From Candidatus Gracilibacteria bacterium CG17_big_fil_post_rev_8_21_14_2_50_48_13 (GTDB lineage: Bacteria; Patescibacteriota; Gracilibacteria; 1-14-2-50-48-13): a stretch of 64,000 nt of DNA. The number at the start of each line of letters is the position of its first letter. Within the stretch, counting starts at the first letter, position 1. Below, piece after piece: positions 1 through 11,100 of this stretch. The notes below the pieces were generated by a model, which was not told the origin of the DNA, did no database searches, and saw nothing but the letters and a program-made list of their open reading frames with translations. A program made the position numbers and the translations under genes. The DNA lies in contig PFFG01000009.1 in the NCBI GenBank assembly GCA_002783265.1, forward strand, positions 248,001-312,000, given 5' to 3'.

Positions 1-3000
1 TCGTTATACTCGACGGAGTTGTGCGTGCGTAATGGAGCGGCTGGTACATTTCAAAGGCCTTCGCAGCCGGGTAGGCGAAGGTTCCCGGTGCAATTGCCCG
101 CGCCTCTACGCTCACCACCGTTGGACGAGCGCTATCTAAGTAGACGAAACTGCGATCATCGCGTAGCTCATAGAAATTTACCCAGCCTTCGTCAGTGTTC
201 ACTTGTCCTCCTTCCGTCCGAATATTGGGGTTGAGCAACTGTAGACCGGCAGGAATGAGATCTTCTATAGCCACGTGTTTTCCGGATACCACACCACCAG
301 TATTCGTCCGCAGACTCAGGCGAATGACCACCGTGTCTCCTACACGCAAGGTTCCGCGAAGCGGGGATAGGTTTTCGCCATTTTTCACAAATAGCTCGCG
401 AATCACCTGATAGTCTGTGGTGCTTTGTTGCTGTCCACTATCCAGGAGTGCATAGGAAATAGATGCATCATAGTAGAGGGTACCGCCAGCTGTATTGCTC
501 AAAGAGACAGGGAAGGCATTGCCGGTCAGCTCACGCACAGGAATACGTATCTCCTGCATAGGAGAAAGTGATCCCTCGGGGAAATTCAGAGAATACTCTT
601 TCCCAGCAATGGTCGCTTTCACCGTTTGTGCGCCACTGCTTAAAGACTCTTTGGCGATAAGTCGATTGATGCTGCGAAGCGTTAAGGCATTACTATGTGT
701 GCTGGCCCACATTCCCTCTGATCGGCTGGAGAGCAGCGTCGCAACCAGTCCTGGAATCAGGGAATCTTTAGGGTCCATAGCAACCAGAGCGTCCAGTGCC
801 GCTGCATGCATAATGGTTGTATCAAAATAGAAGTAGCCATCTTGTTCTCCTGCATTTTTGAGCTGAACTTTTCCTCCTTCAGAGACAAGATTTGCTTTCA
901 GCTCCTTGAGCATCGTTGCACCGCGATCCTTTGCACTTTGTGTCCCCGCCTTGGCATAAAATTGCAGAAGTGCACTTGCAGCCTGCACAGAAAGACTTGT
1001 GCGCTTTTGGTATAGCGTCTCCGCATAACTCTCGAGCCCTGTACTTCCCGTGTCTTGCAAAATCAGAAGCATGCTTGCCCGCGTATTTGCATTACTGACT
1101 TTTCCACTACTCAGTTGTCCCTCAAGGTACGTGCGCAATTTGCGCATACGGTTCGTATCAACGGTAAAGCCGCTGTCCATGGCCAGCTTCATGCCATCCA
1201 GTACGTAACTCGAAAGGTACGGATCAACGTTTTCGTTGCCGCCCCAAAGTGCAAAACCTCCGCCATCGGATTGATACTGGTAGAGCCGTGTCAGTGAAGC
1301 AACCACATTGTTTTCAATGGTTTTTGCATCAACGCCCGGGAGTGTTATCTTTGTCTTTTGCATAAATCCCGCAAGAAGCACATTGCCCACCATGACACTG
1401 GTGGTTTGTTCTGCACATCCATAGGGGTACTGCACCAGATACGAGAGACTCGGCAGAATACTTCCAAGAAGCCCCGTACTCACCTGCACGCTCAAGGTGC
1501 TAATATCCCGGCGAATTTGTGCATTCTGCGCAAGGGAAGGGGTTACGGAAACGCTCCCAGTCGTGGAGTAACCGCTGACTCCCGTTGCATCAAAACTCGC
1601 AGAGAGCTCCACAGGGAGCTTGCTGATAAGCTTATCCTGCATGGTAGTCCCCTTTGCTTCCGCCAGGAGTTCAATGTTCTCAGTTCCTGCTGGAATCGTT
1701 GTCTGCCAACTGACCGTTGCACTTCCTTTAGCGGGCACGTTTTCCACAGCAATATTTTTTGTGAGAGCAATATTGGGTGAGGAAAGCGTCATGCGAACCG
1801 TATCTGCTTTGTCTGTCAGATTAAAGAGCGTGTAGGTCAGTGTGACCTGATCTCCTTCACGAACGAAGCGTGGCAGAATAGGCTGAATAATCAGATCCTG
1901 CTTCGTGTCGATCGACAAACTGCCACTACCCACGAGAGTATCTTTCGTGACGCCAATGCTGAGAAGCTCCCATCTGGTGAGATTATCGGGCAGAACGAAA
2001 CGAATAGTTCCTTTTCCATTACTATCGGTCTGGATGGATGGATTCCAGTAGGCTGTATCCTTGAGAAGTCCGCGCAAAAAGGGCATACCGGAGGGACCGC
2101 CTTTTCCACTTCCTCCGACGGAACGCACGAGCCCACGTTCCACATAATGTGTGAGAGAGCTCGCTGTCCAAACGGCGAGAGATTCCATGGCATAGAAGGC
2201 GCGCATAATGTCGCGGTCGACTCCACCAGCAAGAGCAATGATACTTTCATCCACCACAGCAAGTGACACCTCTGCAGGCACTCCCAGTCCTCGATTATTG
2301 GTTGTGCTAATGGAAACATTCACCTCATCACCCGGCAGGTACTTTTGTTTGTCTGTAGACAAAGAAATAGTCAATTCCTTCTCCGCTTTATCGACCATCA
2401 TGGTTCCATAGGCTACCTTAAGCCCTTGTGCGCCTTCCTTTGGCATGATGACTGCTGACACGTAGACACTCGGTATATAAGAGGATTTGACCGGAATTTT
2501 TACCGGCATGGCATTGGATGTCAGGTCAAATGAGTAGGTGTCCAAAACCGATCCACGTTCTACGGATACCAGGGCAGTAGCCTTTGGATATGGAGAAGTC
2601 AGGACAATTTGCGCTTCATCTCCCGGCTTATACTCTGGTTTATCGAGGAGCATTTGTGCTTTATAGACATCGTCTGAAGCCCAGGAAATATATCCGTTGT
2701 CATCTTTGGGATACACATATCCGTATTCCCGAGCGCGGTTGGTGTTTCCCTTTGCATCGGTCACTGTGGCGCGTGCAAAGTATTGACCAGGGCTTCCTGC
2801 TGGGAATTGCACGACTCCGCGCCCATCACTGCCTGTCGTGAGGGTCTTTGTCGCAATAACGCGATCAATTTTATCGTTGTAGGACATCATATCGCCGGAG
2901 ACATCCTGCTTGGCAAAATTGGACCAGTCTTCCTGCACCAGTTCCACCGTCACGGTTTTTCCCGGTAAAACTGCTCCTGACGGTGTCATGGTCACTACAT

Positions 3001-5617
3001 CAAAGTTCATGGTTGATCCTTCCTTGGCCATGTAGGCCGTATTGCGAAGACCCACGTAGGCATCGGCCTTATGAACGCGCACAACTTTTTCCGCAGTCAC
3101 GACGCGGTTATTTTGATCGGAAGCCTCGACGCGGAGCGTGTAGAGTCCACCCGTTCCCGTGTCATCGAGGGCAAGCGGGCTGTTTATGCTAAACGTGCCA
3201 TCGGAGGAAAGCTTCCCTTCGCCGCTGGCCATGAATCCATTTCCTCCATCACAGTAATAGTAGCAATAGGCACTGTCGGAGAAGCTAAACCATTCACCTG
3301 AGCTGCTCGGATTAAAATACAGCGACTCGCGGGTGAGTTCCCAGGAATAGGTTCCATTTGCGACGGGTAGACCGAAGTAATAGTCCGCTTTGCCTTGCAG
3401 GGAGAGGTTTTCTCCTGTGATATAATCGGTTTTTGCATTATCCATGGTGACACGGAAGTCTGGCCGCACATACTCTTCCACTTCAAAGGTTGTCTGTATA
3501 GGTTGATCGTACGTAAACTCCTGCGAGGGTGTGCTGTCTGTGAGAATGACATTGTATTCTCCCAGTGCTGCCATGGCAGGGAGTACCATGCTGCCCGAGA
3601 AGGTTCCTTGATCGCTTGACTCCACGGGGAAACTGCTCACCAGTTTGTATTGCGAGTCATAGATTGCCGCTGTCAGTTGCAGTTTTGCTGGTACGGAGTA
3701 ACCATTTGCTTCCTTGGTGCGTACAATACCGCGCAGTCCCACTTCATGACCGGGGCGATAGATTTTTCTATCTGTATGCATAAAAACGCGATTGCCCTTC
3801 ACTTCTCCCCATGCATTTCCCCAGGCCATAGAAAGCCCGTAATTGTAGGGTTCAAGACCACTATCCCAGCTGCTTCCGACAAGGCCAAAGTGATTTGCAC
3901 CTTCAGCTACGGCAATGAGTTCCTCGCTCCATGTCAGTTCTCCTTGCATGCGGAACCGGTAAATACCCTGTGCATCCGTAGTTCCACTACTCACTTTGCG
4001 CCAGACGTTTTTCTCTTCCGTGTTTTCCACCGCATACACGGTTATATTGAGACCTGCCTGAGCCCCATTGCCATTCATGCTGGTTGCCCACACGGCCCCT
4101 TCCATAGGGCTGGTTTTGGTGGATTTGAGCGTCAGTGCGGTGTCCGCTACATACACAAGGCGATGTGCCAGAGAGGCGGAAGCTCCCATGATATCAGAGG
4201 TCCCCTGCGAATGTATGCCAAGGAAATAGACACCGGGCGTTAACTTTTCACCGAAGGTTTTTTCTATGTCGAAATCTTTTGCTACATTGTTTGTGGAGAG
4301 CCCCGTGAGATTTGCTGTCTTTGGCGATGCACAATAGGGCTTGAGGGCTTCTGCAGGCGACATCTGTACTTTGAGAGGCAGGTATTCAATTTGCATTTGC
4401 CCTGTTTCTGTTGAAACGGTGGTTCGTTTTGCTTCCTTCACAGCAACGTCGGCACTAATGTGACAGAGGTACCCTGTGGTGCGCGCGTAGACAGGGTCCT
4501 GGCTGCCTTCCAGAAGCACGGACGCTTCCAGTGTGTCACCATAGCGAAGGTATGAAGAACCACCGAGCGCTATGCTCATGGGGTTTGTCGCTGTTTTGTA
4601 GAGCAGTTTCACATCCGCAGCGAGGTTACCTCCATAAATATCCTTCGTGCCTGCCTTAATAGTAATGGTGATATTTTCGCGATCATTTATACCGGTCATG
4701 CTGAGTTTTATCTCATGGGGCCGAAAGGCGTAGTTTGCAAGGCCGGAAATGCGATCGTTATCAAAGCCCCATGCATGAGCATATACGGTCACACCAGAAA
4801 TTACCCGCCCACCGTCACCCGTGATCCGCAGGTTGTTTTTGAGCGACGAAAGATCGAGGGGTTTGGAAAAATACAAAAAGGCATTATACACACTTCCTTG
4901 CTGTAGGAGAGCGCTGCCAGGTTCATTCCATGCGGAAAGATATTGCACAGGATCCTGCATCGCCTTTGTCGCATTTTGCGCACGATACAACAGTATTGCC
5001 ACGTCTCGTCGATTCATCCCCTCCGCAAGACTGACGTAATCGAGCAATTTAAAGTCGTGGACCGTTTTCAGGTATGGTGTATACCACTCATTCTCTTTTA
5101 TACCGTATTGCAAGGCGTTTTCATTATTCCCCTGGCCGTTGTACCCCTTTCGTACCTCCGGTAAGGGAGTTTTCAAGAAGGCGATGGCAAGTTTTGCTGC
5201 CTCCTCCGACTTCACGCCATCACCGCCGCGAAAAGTACCGTCTGGATACCCCTGAACAAATTGCAGTTTTTTGGCCGTGGAAACGTAGGGCGCATACCAC
5301 GCGGTGGCAGGAACATCCGGGAAACCGTAGGCCTTATCATAGGCAGGTGTATTGGGAGCTGCGCGAAAGAGCATGGTGAGTATTTCCGCACGATTCACGA
5401 TGGCCTCAGGACGAAAAGAACCATCGGGGTTTCCTTTGATGATGCCCTGTTCCTTCAGTGCTTTTATTGCACTGTAGGCGCTGTCGCTCGTGTCACACAC
5501 ATCGTTGAACAAACAGGTGTTTTGTGCGCTGGTGAGTGGCGCGATGGGGCCAAAAATTGTTGAGACAGCATAAAGACCAAGGATCAGGCCTGTGGTCAGT
5601 CGGCGGGAGATCATCAT
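1..5617 (-). CDS. SLH-anchored alpha-2-macroglobulin family protein (C-terminal end cut by window edge)
   Basis: The frame is open from an ATG at 5617 to the left edge: 1872 codons without a stop. Residues 1-32 form a signal peptide (basic start, hydrophobic core, ending near TSAQN). Residues about 36-215 hold SLH repeats (GIIKGNPDGSFRPEAIVNRAE; FVQGYPDGTFRGGDGVKSEE; a looser third). Macroglobulin beta domains follow. The thioester motif YPYGCAEQ has Cys1401 at 1415-1417 and Gln at 1406-1408, followed by an alpha-helical thioester domain. Family members trap proteases: bait-region cleavage exposes a thioester that binds the attacker. It lies 25 bp downstream of pbpC in the same direction, the classic bacterial A2M-PBP1C pairing. 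Bacterial A2Ms are usually periplasmic lipoproteins; here there is no lipobox and SLH repeats replace the lipid anchor. The visible end reaches the usual C-terminal receptor-like domain, so little is probably missing. Confidence 0.93.
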   Translation of the reverse strand, partial: MMISRRLTTGLILGLYAVSTIFGPIAPLTSAQNTCLFNDVCDTSDSAYSAIKALKEQGIIKGNPDGSFRPEAIVNRAEILTMLFRAAPNTPAYDKAYGFPDVPATAWYAPYVSTAKKLQFVQGYPDGTFRGGDGVKSEEAAKLAIAFLKTPLPEVRKGYNGQGNNENALQYGIKENEWYTPYLKTVHDFKLLDYVSLAEGMNRRDVAILLYRAQNATKAMQDPVQYLSAWNEPGSALLQQGSVYNAFLYFSKPLDLSSLKNNLRITGDGGRVISGVTVYAHAWGFDNDRISGLANYAFRPHEIKLSMTGINDRENITITIKAGTKDIYGGNLAADVKLLYKTATNPMSIALGGSSYLRYGDTLEASVLLEGSQDPVYARTTGYLCHISADVAVKEAKRTTVSTETGQMQIEYLPLKVQMSPAEALKPYCASPKTANLTGLSTNNVAKDFDIEKTFGEKLTPGVYFLGIHSQGTSDIMGASASLAHRLVYVADTALTLKSTKTSPMEGAVWATSMNGNGAQAGLNITVYAVENTEEKNVWRKVSSGTTDAQGIYRFRMQGELTWSEELIAVAEGANHFGLVGSSWDSGLEPYNYGLSMAWGNAWGEVKGNRVFMHTDRKIYRPGHEVGLRGIVRTKEANGYSVPAKLQLTAAIYDSQYKLVSSFPVESSDQGTFSGSMVLPAMAALGEYNVILTDSTPSQEFTYDQPIQTTFEVEEYVRPDFRVTMDNAKTDYITGENLSLQGKADYYFGLPVANGTYSWELTRESLYFNPSSSGEWFSFSDSAYCYYYCDGGNGFMASGEGKLSSDGTFSINSPLALDDTGTGGLYTLRVEASDQNNRVVTAEKVVRVHKADAYVGLRNTAYMAKEGSTMNFDVVTMTPSGAVLPGKTVTVELVQEDWSNFAKQDVSGDMMSYNDKIDRVIATKTLTTGSDGRGVVQFPAGSPGQYFARATVTDAKGNTNRAREYGYVYPKDDNGYISWASDDVYKAQMLLDKPEYKPGDEAQIVLTSPYPKATALVSVERGSVLDTYSFDLTSNAMPVKIPVKSSYIPSVYVSAVIMPKEGAQGLKVAYGTMMVDKAEKELTISLSTDKQKYLPGDEVNVSISTTNNRGLGVPAEVSLAVVDESIIALAGGVDRDIMRAFYAMESLAVWTASSLTHYVERGLVRSVGGSGKGGPSGMPFLRGLLKDTAYWNPSIQTDSNGKGTIRFVLPDNLTRWELLSIGVTKDTLVGSGSLSIDTKQDLIIQPILPRFVREGDQVTLTYTLFNLTDKADTVRMTLSSPNIALTKNIAVENVPAKGSATVSWQTTIPAGTENIELLAEAKGTTMQDKLISKLPVELSASFDATGVSGYSTTGSVSVTPSLAQNAQIRRDISTLSVQVSTGLLGSILPSLSYLVQYPYGCAEQTTSVMVGNVLLAGFMQKTKITLPGVDAKTIENNVVASLTRLYQYQSDGGGFALWGGNENVDPYLSSYVLDGMKLAMDSGFTVDTNRMRKLRTYLEGQLSSGKVSNANTRASMLLILQDTGSTGLESYAETLYQKRTSLSVQAASALLQFYAKAGTQSAKDRGATMLKELKANLVSEGGKVQLKNAGEQDGYFYFDTTIMHAAALDALVAMDPKDSLIPGLVATLLSSRSEGMWASTHSNALTLRSINRLIAKESLSSGAQTVKATIAGKEYSLNFPEGSLSPMQEIRIPVRELTGNAFPVSLSNTAGGTLYYDASISYALLDSGQQQSTTDYQVIRELFVKNGENLSPLRGTLRVGDTVVIRLSLRTNTGGVVSGKHVAIEDLIPAGLQLLNPNIRTEGGQVNTDEGWVNFYELRDDRSFVYLDSARPTVVSVEARAIAPGTFAYPAAKAFEMYQPLHYARTTPSSIT

Positions 5618-5642
5618 AGGATAGAAAATCAGAAAGTATGAG

Positions 5643-8051
5643 CTACGGTGTCCGAACGTAAAATTGAAGGGTTTCTTCACTACTTTTCAGAGTATGCTCT
5701 CCGGGAGTTAGGTCAATGAAAGTCGACAGGGGAAGGGCGCCTTCCAGTGGAATTGTCTCGCCATCAAGTTCGATTTGTGTCTTTATATATCCATTTCCAT
5801 CCAGATGCACGGGAATACGCTGGCTCTTGGTAGGCAAATCTTTGTTGTAGAGAAAAACGTCGCCATTCTTTGGATGGGTAATACGAAAACTTGTCGTGAG
5901 CGGCAGGGTACTGCGTCCACTACAGGTCTCCTTTGGTGCTTTTTCCAGTAAAATACTTTCTCCCCATCGCGACAGTTCCGGCGGTAAAAAGATAAAGGTT
6001 TTGTGCACCACGTTGAGCGGGCATGTCTCATCTGCCTGCTTTCCCGTGTTCGCATCAATGCTAACGGTTCGGTGCCATGTATCGTGTTCCTTCGGTTCGG
6101 TTCCCGGTAAAAACCATTCGTCGTAGGTATTTGGGCATAGGTCTGTGGCGAGCATACCGGAAGGCGTGCAGATCCGAACTTTTGTGAGCCCCTCCCAGGT
6201 TTCGTTTCTCATGGTTTTTGCGGCGGTTTCCGTGGTGCGAAAGCGTAAAAAATCGTGCAACACGGGTATGGCGCCAGAAATGCCGGTCACGCCCTCCATC
6301 GGCGTGTTATCGTTGTTGCCTACCCAAACGCCCACGGTAATTGCGGGGGTATAACCGAAGGCCCAGTTGTCGCGGTAATCTTTTGTTGTACCGGTTTTTA
6401 CGGCCACGGCGTCAGTAATGCGCAGGCGGCTGGTGAGACCAAAGGAAATTTCTCTCGCTGCATTATCACGCAGAACATCTGTCACCATGCGAATGCTCGC
6501 TCTTAAGTGCGGATCTGTATTCACCGGACCCTGGTCGTGAGAAGTCGTGTAGACGCGTGTTCCATTTTTCTCCATATGGTCCACGATATGCCCCGTGGTT
6601 TTCTGTCCACCATTCGCGAGCATGCTATAGGCATGGGTGAGATCAGTAAGGGTCACTTCTCCGCCCCCCAGAGTAATGCCCAGTCCGTAAAAGGATGCGT
6701 CCTTATCAAAGGTGATTCCAAAGTCCTTGAGAAGGGAATAGAAGGCATCAAAACCCACCATGTCGAGCACTTTCACCGCGGGGATATTGAGAGAGCTTCC
6801 CAGTGCGGCGCGCATGGTCACAGGGCCATGGAATTTCAGGTCATAGTTTCGCGGAATATAGGGGTCACCGGAGGCAGTTGTAAAAGTGGATTCCGTGTCG
6901 TAGACAATGGACCCCGGGCTTTTTCCCTGCAGAAAGGCCGCAAGGTAGGTAAAGGGTTTGAGGCTTGATCCCGGTTGCCGCTTTGCAAGTGCAACATTAA
7001 AGGCACCATTCTCCGTAAAGTATCCTCGACTGCCCACCATGGCACGAATGGCTCCTGTTGAGGGCTCGATCACCACAGCGGCTCCGTTGGTCACATGTTT
7101 ATCCTTCAGTGTTTCAAGGCTTCGCGCAAGAACGCCGGTCAGCTCGTCGTGCCAGGTGAGATTGATAGTTGTGTAAATGTCATAGCCTCCTTCTGCAATA
7201 TCAGGGACGATTTTCTTCGCCTCTTCCAGAGCATAGAGTGCAGCGTGCGGTGCGCGAAAGGTTGTTTCCTCTGGCGCAAGAACCAAGGGAACTTCTGCTG
7301 CTTCCTTCGCCTCTTCAGTGGTAATCATACCTTCTTCCATCATTCTGCCCAGCACGAGGCTCTGGCGTGATCGCGCGAGGTCCATACGAACGGCGGGCGA
7401 ATAACGCTCTGGCGCAGGTAATAATCCTGCCAGAAGTGCAGCTTCCCCCAAAGTGAGCATGGATGGCGCTTTGCCAAAATATCCCCTCGATGCAGCACGT
7501 AGACCGATATGACCACGACCAAAGGAGACCGAGTTTAGGTAGGTCCTCAGAATCTCCTGCTTCGAGGTGACGCTATCTATGCTCATGGCCAGCAGAAATT
7601 CCCGTGCTTTTTGGAGTACCGTTCTAGGCTCCCTCGGGAAATACGTCACTTTGACCATTTGACTCGTGATGGTACTCCCGCCACGCGTACCCATGGAGGC
7701 AATAAGCGCGCCAAAATCCACACCATGATGCGCATAAAAATGCTGGTCTTCCGCTGCAATAAAGGCTTTGGAGACGTAATCCGGCAACTCGTCCATCTCC
7801 TGCGCTGTGAGGGGAACGCCCGGCAGACCGCTCCCCACGGCATACATGAGTTCTCCGCTTGCAGACAGAATGCGCGTTTGAGGCTGTCCTGCCACAGGCC
7901 CTGCCAGCAACGGAGAGAAGGTATACCAAAGAAACGCCCCCTGGAGCAGCAGAGAAAAAACAACAATATAGCGGTCTCTTTTTTGCACAATCGTTGGAGA
8001 AATTTGAATGTCTCCAGTGTAAGCGCCATTTTTTGTTTGAAAAGAGAGCAT
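5643..8051 (-). CDS. pbpC: Penicillin-binding protein 1C (bifunctional transglycosylase/transpeptidase)
   Basis: The protein has 802 residues. One transmembrane helix lies at about 28-48. The GT51 transglycosylase domain follows at about 75-240, with catalytic Glu101 in AEDQHFYAHHG, then RGGSTITSQMVK and YLNSVSFGRGHIG. The transpeptidase domain has S362-S-L-K365, S420-L-N and K552-TGT. A C-terminal beta domain of the PBP1C type covers about 690-802. It polymerises lipid II and crosslinks peptidoglycan at the outer face of the membrane. The ATG at 8051 is preceded by GGGGAGG about 13 nt upstream, one of few purine-rich ribosome sites in the window. It is first in an operon with the macroglobulin, as in E. 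coli yfhM-pbpC but in reverse order, and diverges from the dockerin protein gene. Confidence 0.95.
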   Translation of the reverse strand: MLSFQTKNGAYTGDIQISPTIVQKRDRYIVVFSLLLQGAFLWYTFSPLLAGPVAGQPQTRILSASGELMYAVGSGLPGVPLTAQEMDELPDYVSKAFIAAEDQHFYAHHGVDFGALIASMGTRGGSTITSQMVKVTYFPREPRTVLQKAREFLLAMSIDSVTSKQEILRTYLNSVSFGRGHIGLRAASRGYFGKAPSMLTLGEAALLAGLLPAPERYSPAVRMDLARSRQSLVLGRMMEEGMITTEEAKEAAEVPLVLAPEETTFRAPHAALYALEEAKKIVPDIAEGGYDIYTTINLTWHDELTGVLARSLETLKDKHVTNGAAVVIEPSTGAIRAMVGSRGYFTENGAFNVALAKRQPGSSLKPFTYLAAFLQGKSPGSIVYDTESTFTTASGDPYIPRNYDLKFHGPVTMRAALGSSLNIPAVKVLDMVGFDAFYSLLKDFGITFDKDASFYGLGITLGGGEVTLTDLTHAYSMLANGGQKTTGHIVDHMEKNGTRVYTTSHDQGPVNTDPHLRASIRMVTDVLRDNAAREISFGLTSRLRITDAVAVKTGTTKDYRDNWAFGYTPAITVGVWVGNNDNTPMEGVTGISGAIPVLHDFLRFRTTETAAKTMRNETWEGLTKVRICTPSGMLATDLCPNTYDEWFLPGTEPKEHDTWHRTVSIDANTGKQADETCPLNVVHKTFIFLPPELSRWGESILLEKAPKETCSGRSTLPLTTSFRITHPKNGDVFLYNKDLPTKSQRIPVHLDGNGYIKTQIELDGETIPLEGALPLSTFIDLTPGEHTLKSSEETLQFYVRTP

Positions 8052-8081
8052 TTGTCTATTTTGCCTCCCCTATGATACAAT
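8052..8081 (+). promoter_or_regulatory. Promoter of the dockerin/cohesin surface operon
   Basis: TTGTCT (8052-8057), an 18-bp spacer and TACAAT (8076-8081). The -10 box covers an upstream in-frame ATG at 8080, so translation most likely starts at the ATG at 8113. Confidence 0.6.
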
Positions 8082-8112
8082 GTGTAGAAATATTTCTTTT
8101 CAACACACACAC

Positions 8113-11100
8113 ATGGCCAGATTGACACACACAATTTGGAAGAAGGTCCTGCATGTCGGCGTCCTCCTTTCCTTTGCTCTCACGAGCATTGTGAGTCCTT
8201 TAACTCCTACGTTTGTTGCCTCTGCTCAGTCGACACTGACCGTCAACAACAATGCGCCGCGAGTGACAAAGGCTGAATTTGTTCGCTACAAGGAATCGCC
8301 AACGGCAGCAGAACGTCTTGCTGTACGTATTACACGCGATACTTCTCAAGCAAGTTGGAACACTGCTTTCCAGTATTATGAACTCAATCTTTTTCAGGTG
8401 GGGAACCCTGCTGTTGCCGAAGTAACGCTGAAATCAAATACGCTGACACGTATGACGACAGGCAAGGATGAATTTATCCTTCCAGTCAATACGCCAGTGT
8501 TTAGTAGTATCGACCATATAAACGATATGAAATTGGGCATACGTATCTCACCTGTATACAACATGTCTGATGGTTCATTACAGCGTGCTGTGGCAGGTAC
8601 TGAAGCAATTCTGGAGTACAATGCCCTTGAAAAGAGCAACTTTTCTACACCGACCTTTGCTAAAGAAGGCAGTGGACTTCGCCTAGGGTTTACCTATGAC
8701 ACATCACGAGAGGCAAAAAATAACAATGGAAATGGCATCAATGGCTGGATTTTTAAACAGGGAGATACCATTCTCGACCAGGGGCCTATTGGCTCATACA
8801 CGATTACTAATCCACTTCAGGAGGCTCGCTACAGTGTGGTAACGACCTTTACGGATGGGAAACAACGTGAATTTATTGTGGATAAAGTGAATAAGGATGC
8901 AAACTTTGCAAACTATGTTATGTCGCTCAACGCAAGTGCAGAGTCTGCGGCCGGCACAATTTCCTGGACCAAGGTGCCAGGTGCAGCGCGATATTCTCTT
9001 GAGCTCTACCGGTCTGGAGAGACAGCGATGCTCAAGAAAGCAGAAGCTGCGGGTGATAGTGATGGGTATCGATTCTCCGAACTTTCTCCGGACACTTTCT
9101 ACGCAGTAAGTGTATTGGCAGTTTCTTCAACAGGCCAATTCATTGCAAAGGGTGATATTCAGTTCCGTACAACGTATGTGGCGTCGACCGATCTCACGCC
9201 AAAAAATGGCGCTGTTATTTGGAAATATAACAACGATAAAACCTACCGTCTTCAGTGGGAGGGAGGTGTTGAACCATTCATTATTGAAGTCTGGAAAGGT
9301 TCTTCAAAAGTCCGAACAGAAAATAGCTGGTACACGAGAACGATAGATATTGATGTTGATACAAATGCTTCCTACGAGGTACGTGTCTTTAATAAGAGTG
9401 ACTTCGATGCCGCAAAATACGATAAGCGATCGACGATAAATTTTTCTACGGGCACTGCTGCAACAACTACCACAAATACTACAGCTGCAACCACTAAACC
9501 AACTCCTCCTTCTTCGGTAACGATTGCCTCAGAACAAGACGGTATGCGTGTATCGTGGTCACCTGTATCTAATGCAAGTTCCTACGACGTGGTACTCTAT
9601 GAAGTGACTGGATCAAAGGAAGTGAAAAAGTATTCTGGCCTTGCATCAAAAGAAGTGAAATTCCTGACCACCGACGGAACGGGTATTGCGCCTAATACAA
9701 AGTATTTTGCTGCCGTTTGGGCGAACAACAATGTAGGAACAAGTGGATATGCAGCTTCTGGAGGTGAAGCGTTCATTCCCCCAACAACGTCGAGTTCGAC
9801 CACCTCTACATCGGGCACGACAACTGCCCCAGTCATCAACAACTTAAATCAGCCAGGGAACGTTCAATTTGACGCATCAAAGAATGAGATCTCTTGGACG
9901 TCCGTAAAGGATGCTGGATCCTACAGCTATGAACTCAATCGGGGAGAATGTACGAATACATCTTCCGGTGCAAATTGTACGTGGGGATTGGTTAAGCGCG
10001 GCTCTGCATTGCAGTCACCTGTACGTATTGCAGGTTTGACTGGGAATACACAGTACCAGTTTGTTCTCCAGGCGCAGATAGAAGTGCCCGTCGATCCAGC
10101 GCAGCCTAATGGAGAAAAGAAAACCATTTCCAGTACAAAAACGATTACGCAATTTGCGACGGCAAAGGGTGCAGAAAAATGGGATGTGCAAAGTATCGGC
10201 ACACCAGACATTGTTCAAGTAGATGGAATTGAAGTACAAAATACTAACGGTGTTGTGGTGATTCGCTACAAACTTCCGAAGATGAATGCATCCACGAATG
10301 GATTAAAGCTCCAATTGCTGACGACAGACGGATCTGGATATGATCTCATGACGAAGAACTTTACGGCAACGGCGACACCGGAGGGACGCATAGAAATTCC
10401 TCTTTCCAATATTCAGGGAGTAAGCCAGATTGCACAGATTCTTCGTACAAATGGTCCATCAAATGTCTGGTTTAAGTTTGTAGGGCTCAATGGCAGTGCA
10501 ACCACCGGAGACGTTCGTACTTCAGATAGCTTCCGTCTCCCAGAACCTGGAGACGTAACAATTACCAGTAGTGCGTTTTCAACCTCCGCTGCCGGTGGAA
10601 CGAATACCTCGGCAGGTGCTTCTGCAACTGTCGGTTCTGTGAACAATCTCGCAATGGTGTACGATGCGGCGAATACCCGTATTAACATCACATGGGATCA
10701 GGCAACAGGCGCTGCTGGTTACGAAGTGATCATCTCTGGTGATATGGCCACAACAAGTTCTACAGGTGTTGCCAACTTTGAGACCTTTAGTCAGAAACTC
10801 TTCTCGACGCAGAATAAGTTTTCCATTTCTTCACCGTTGGCCGGAAAAACCTATACGGCAAAAATCCGTGCGGTGGCGACAGACGGAGTGACGATGTCTC
10901 AGCAAGTAACGAAAGATGTAACGACGCCAGTTTGGAAGCCATACCCCTCTGCGGCAGATATTAATGCACTGAATGTGACGACAACGGCAAGTGCATCTTC
11001 GCAAACTGTGACAGCAACAATCGAAGGCAGTAATGGACAAAGTGTCTCTATACCAGGAAATACCATTTCATGGACGGGCATCTCTGATACGACCTTTACA

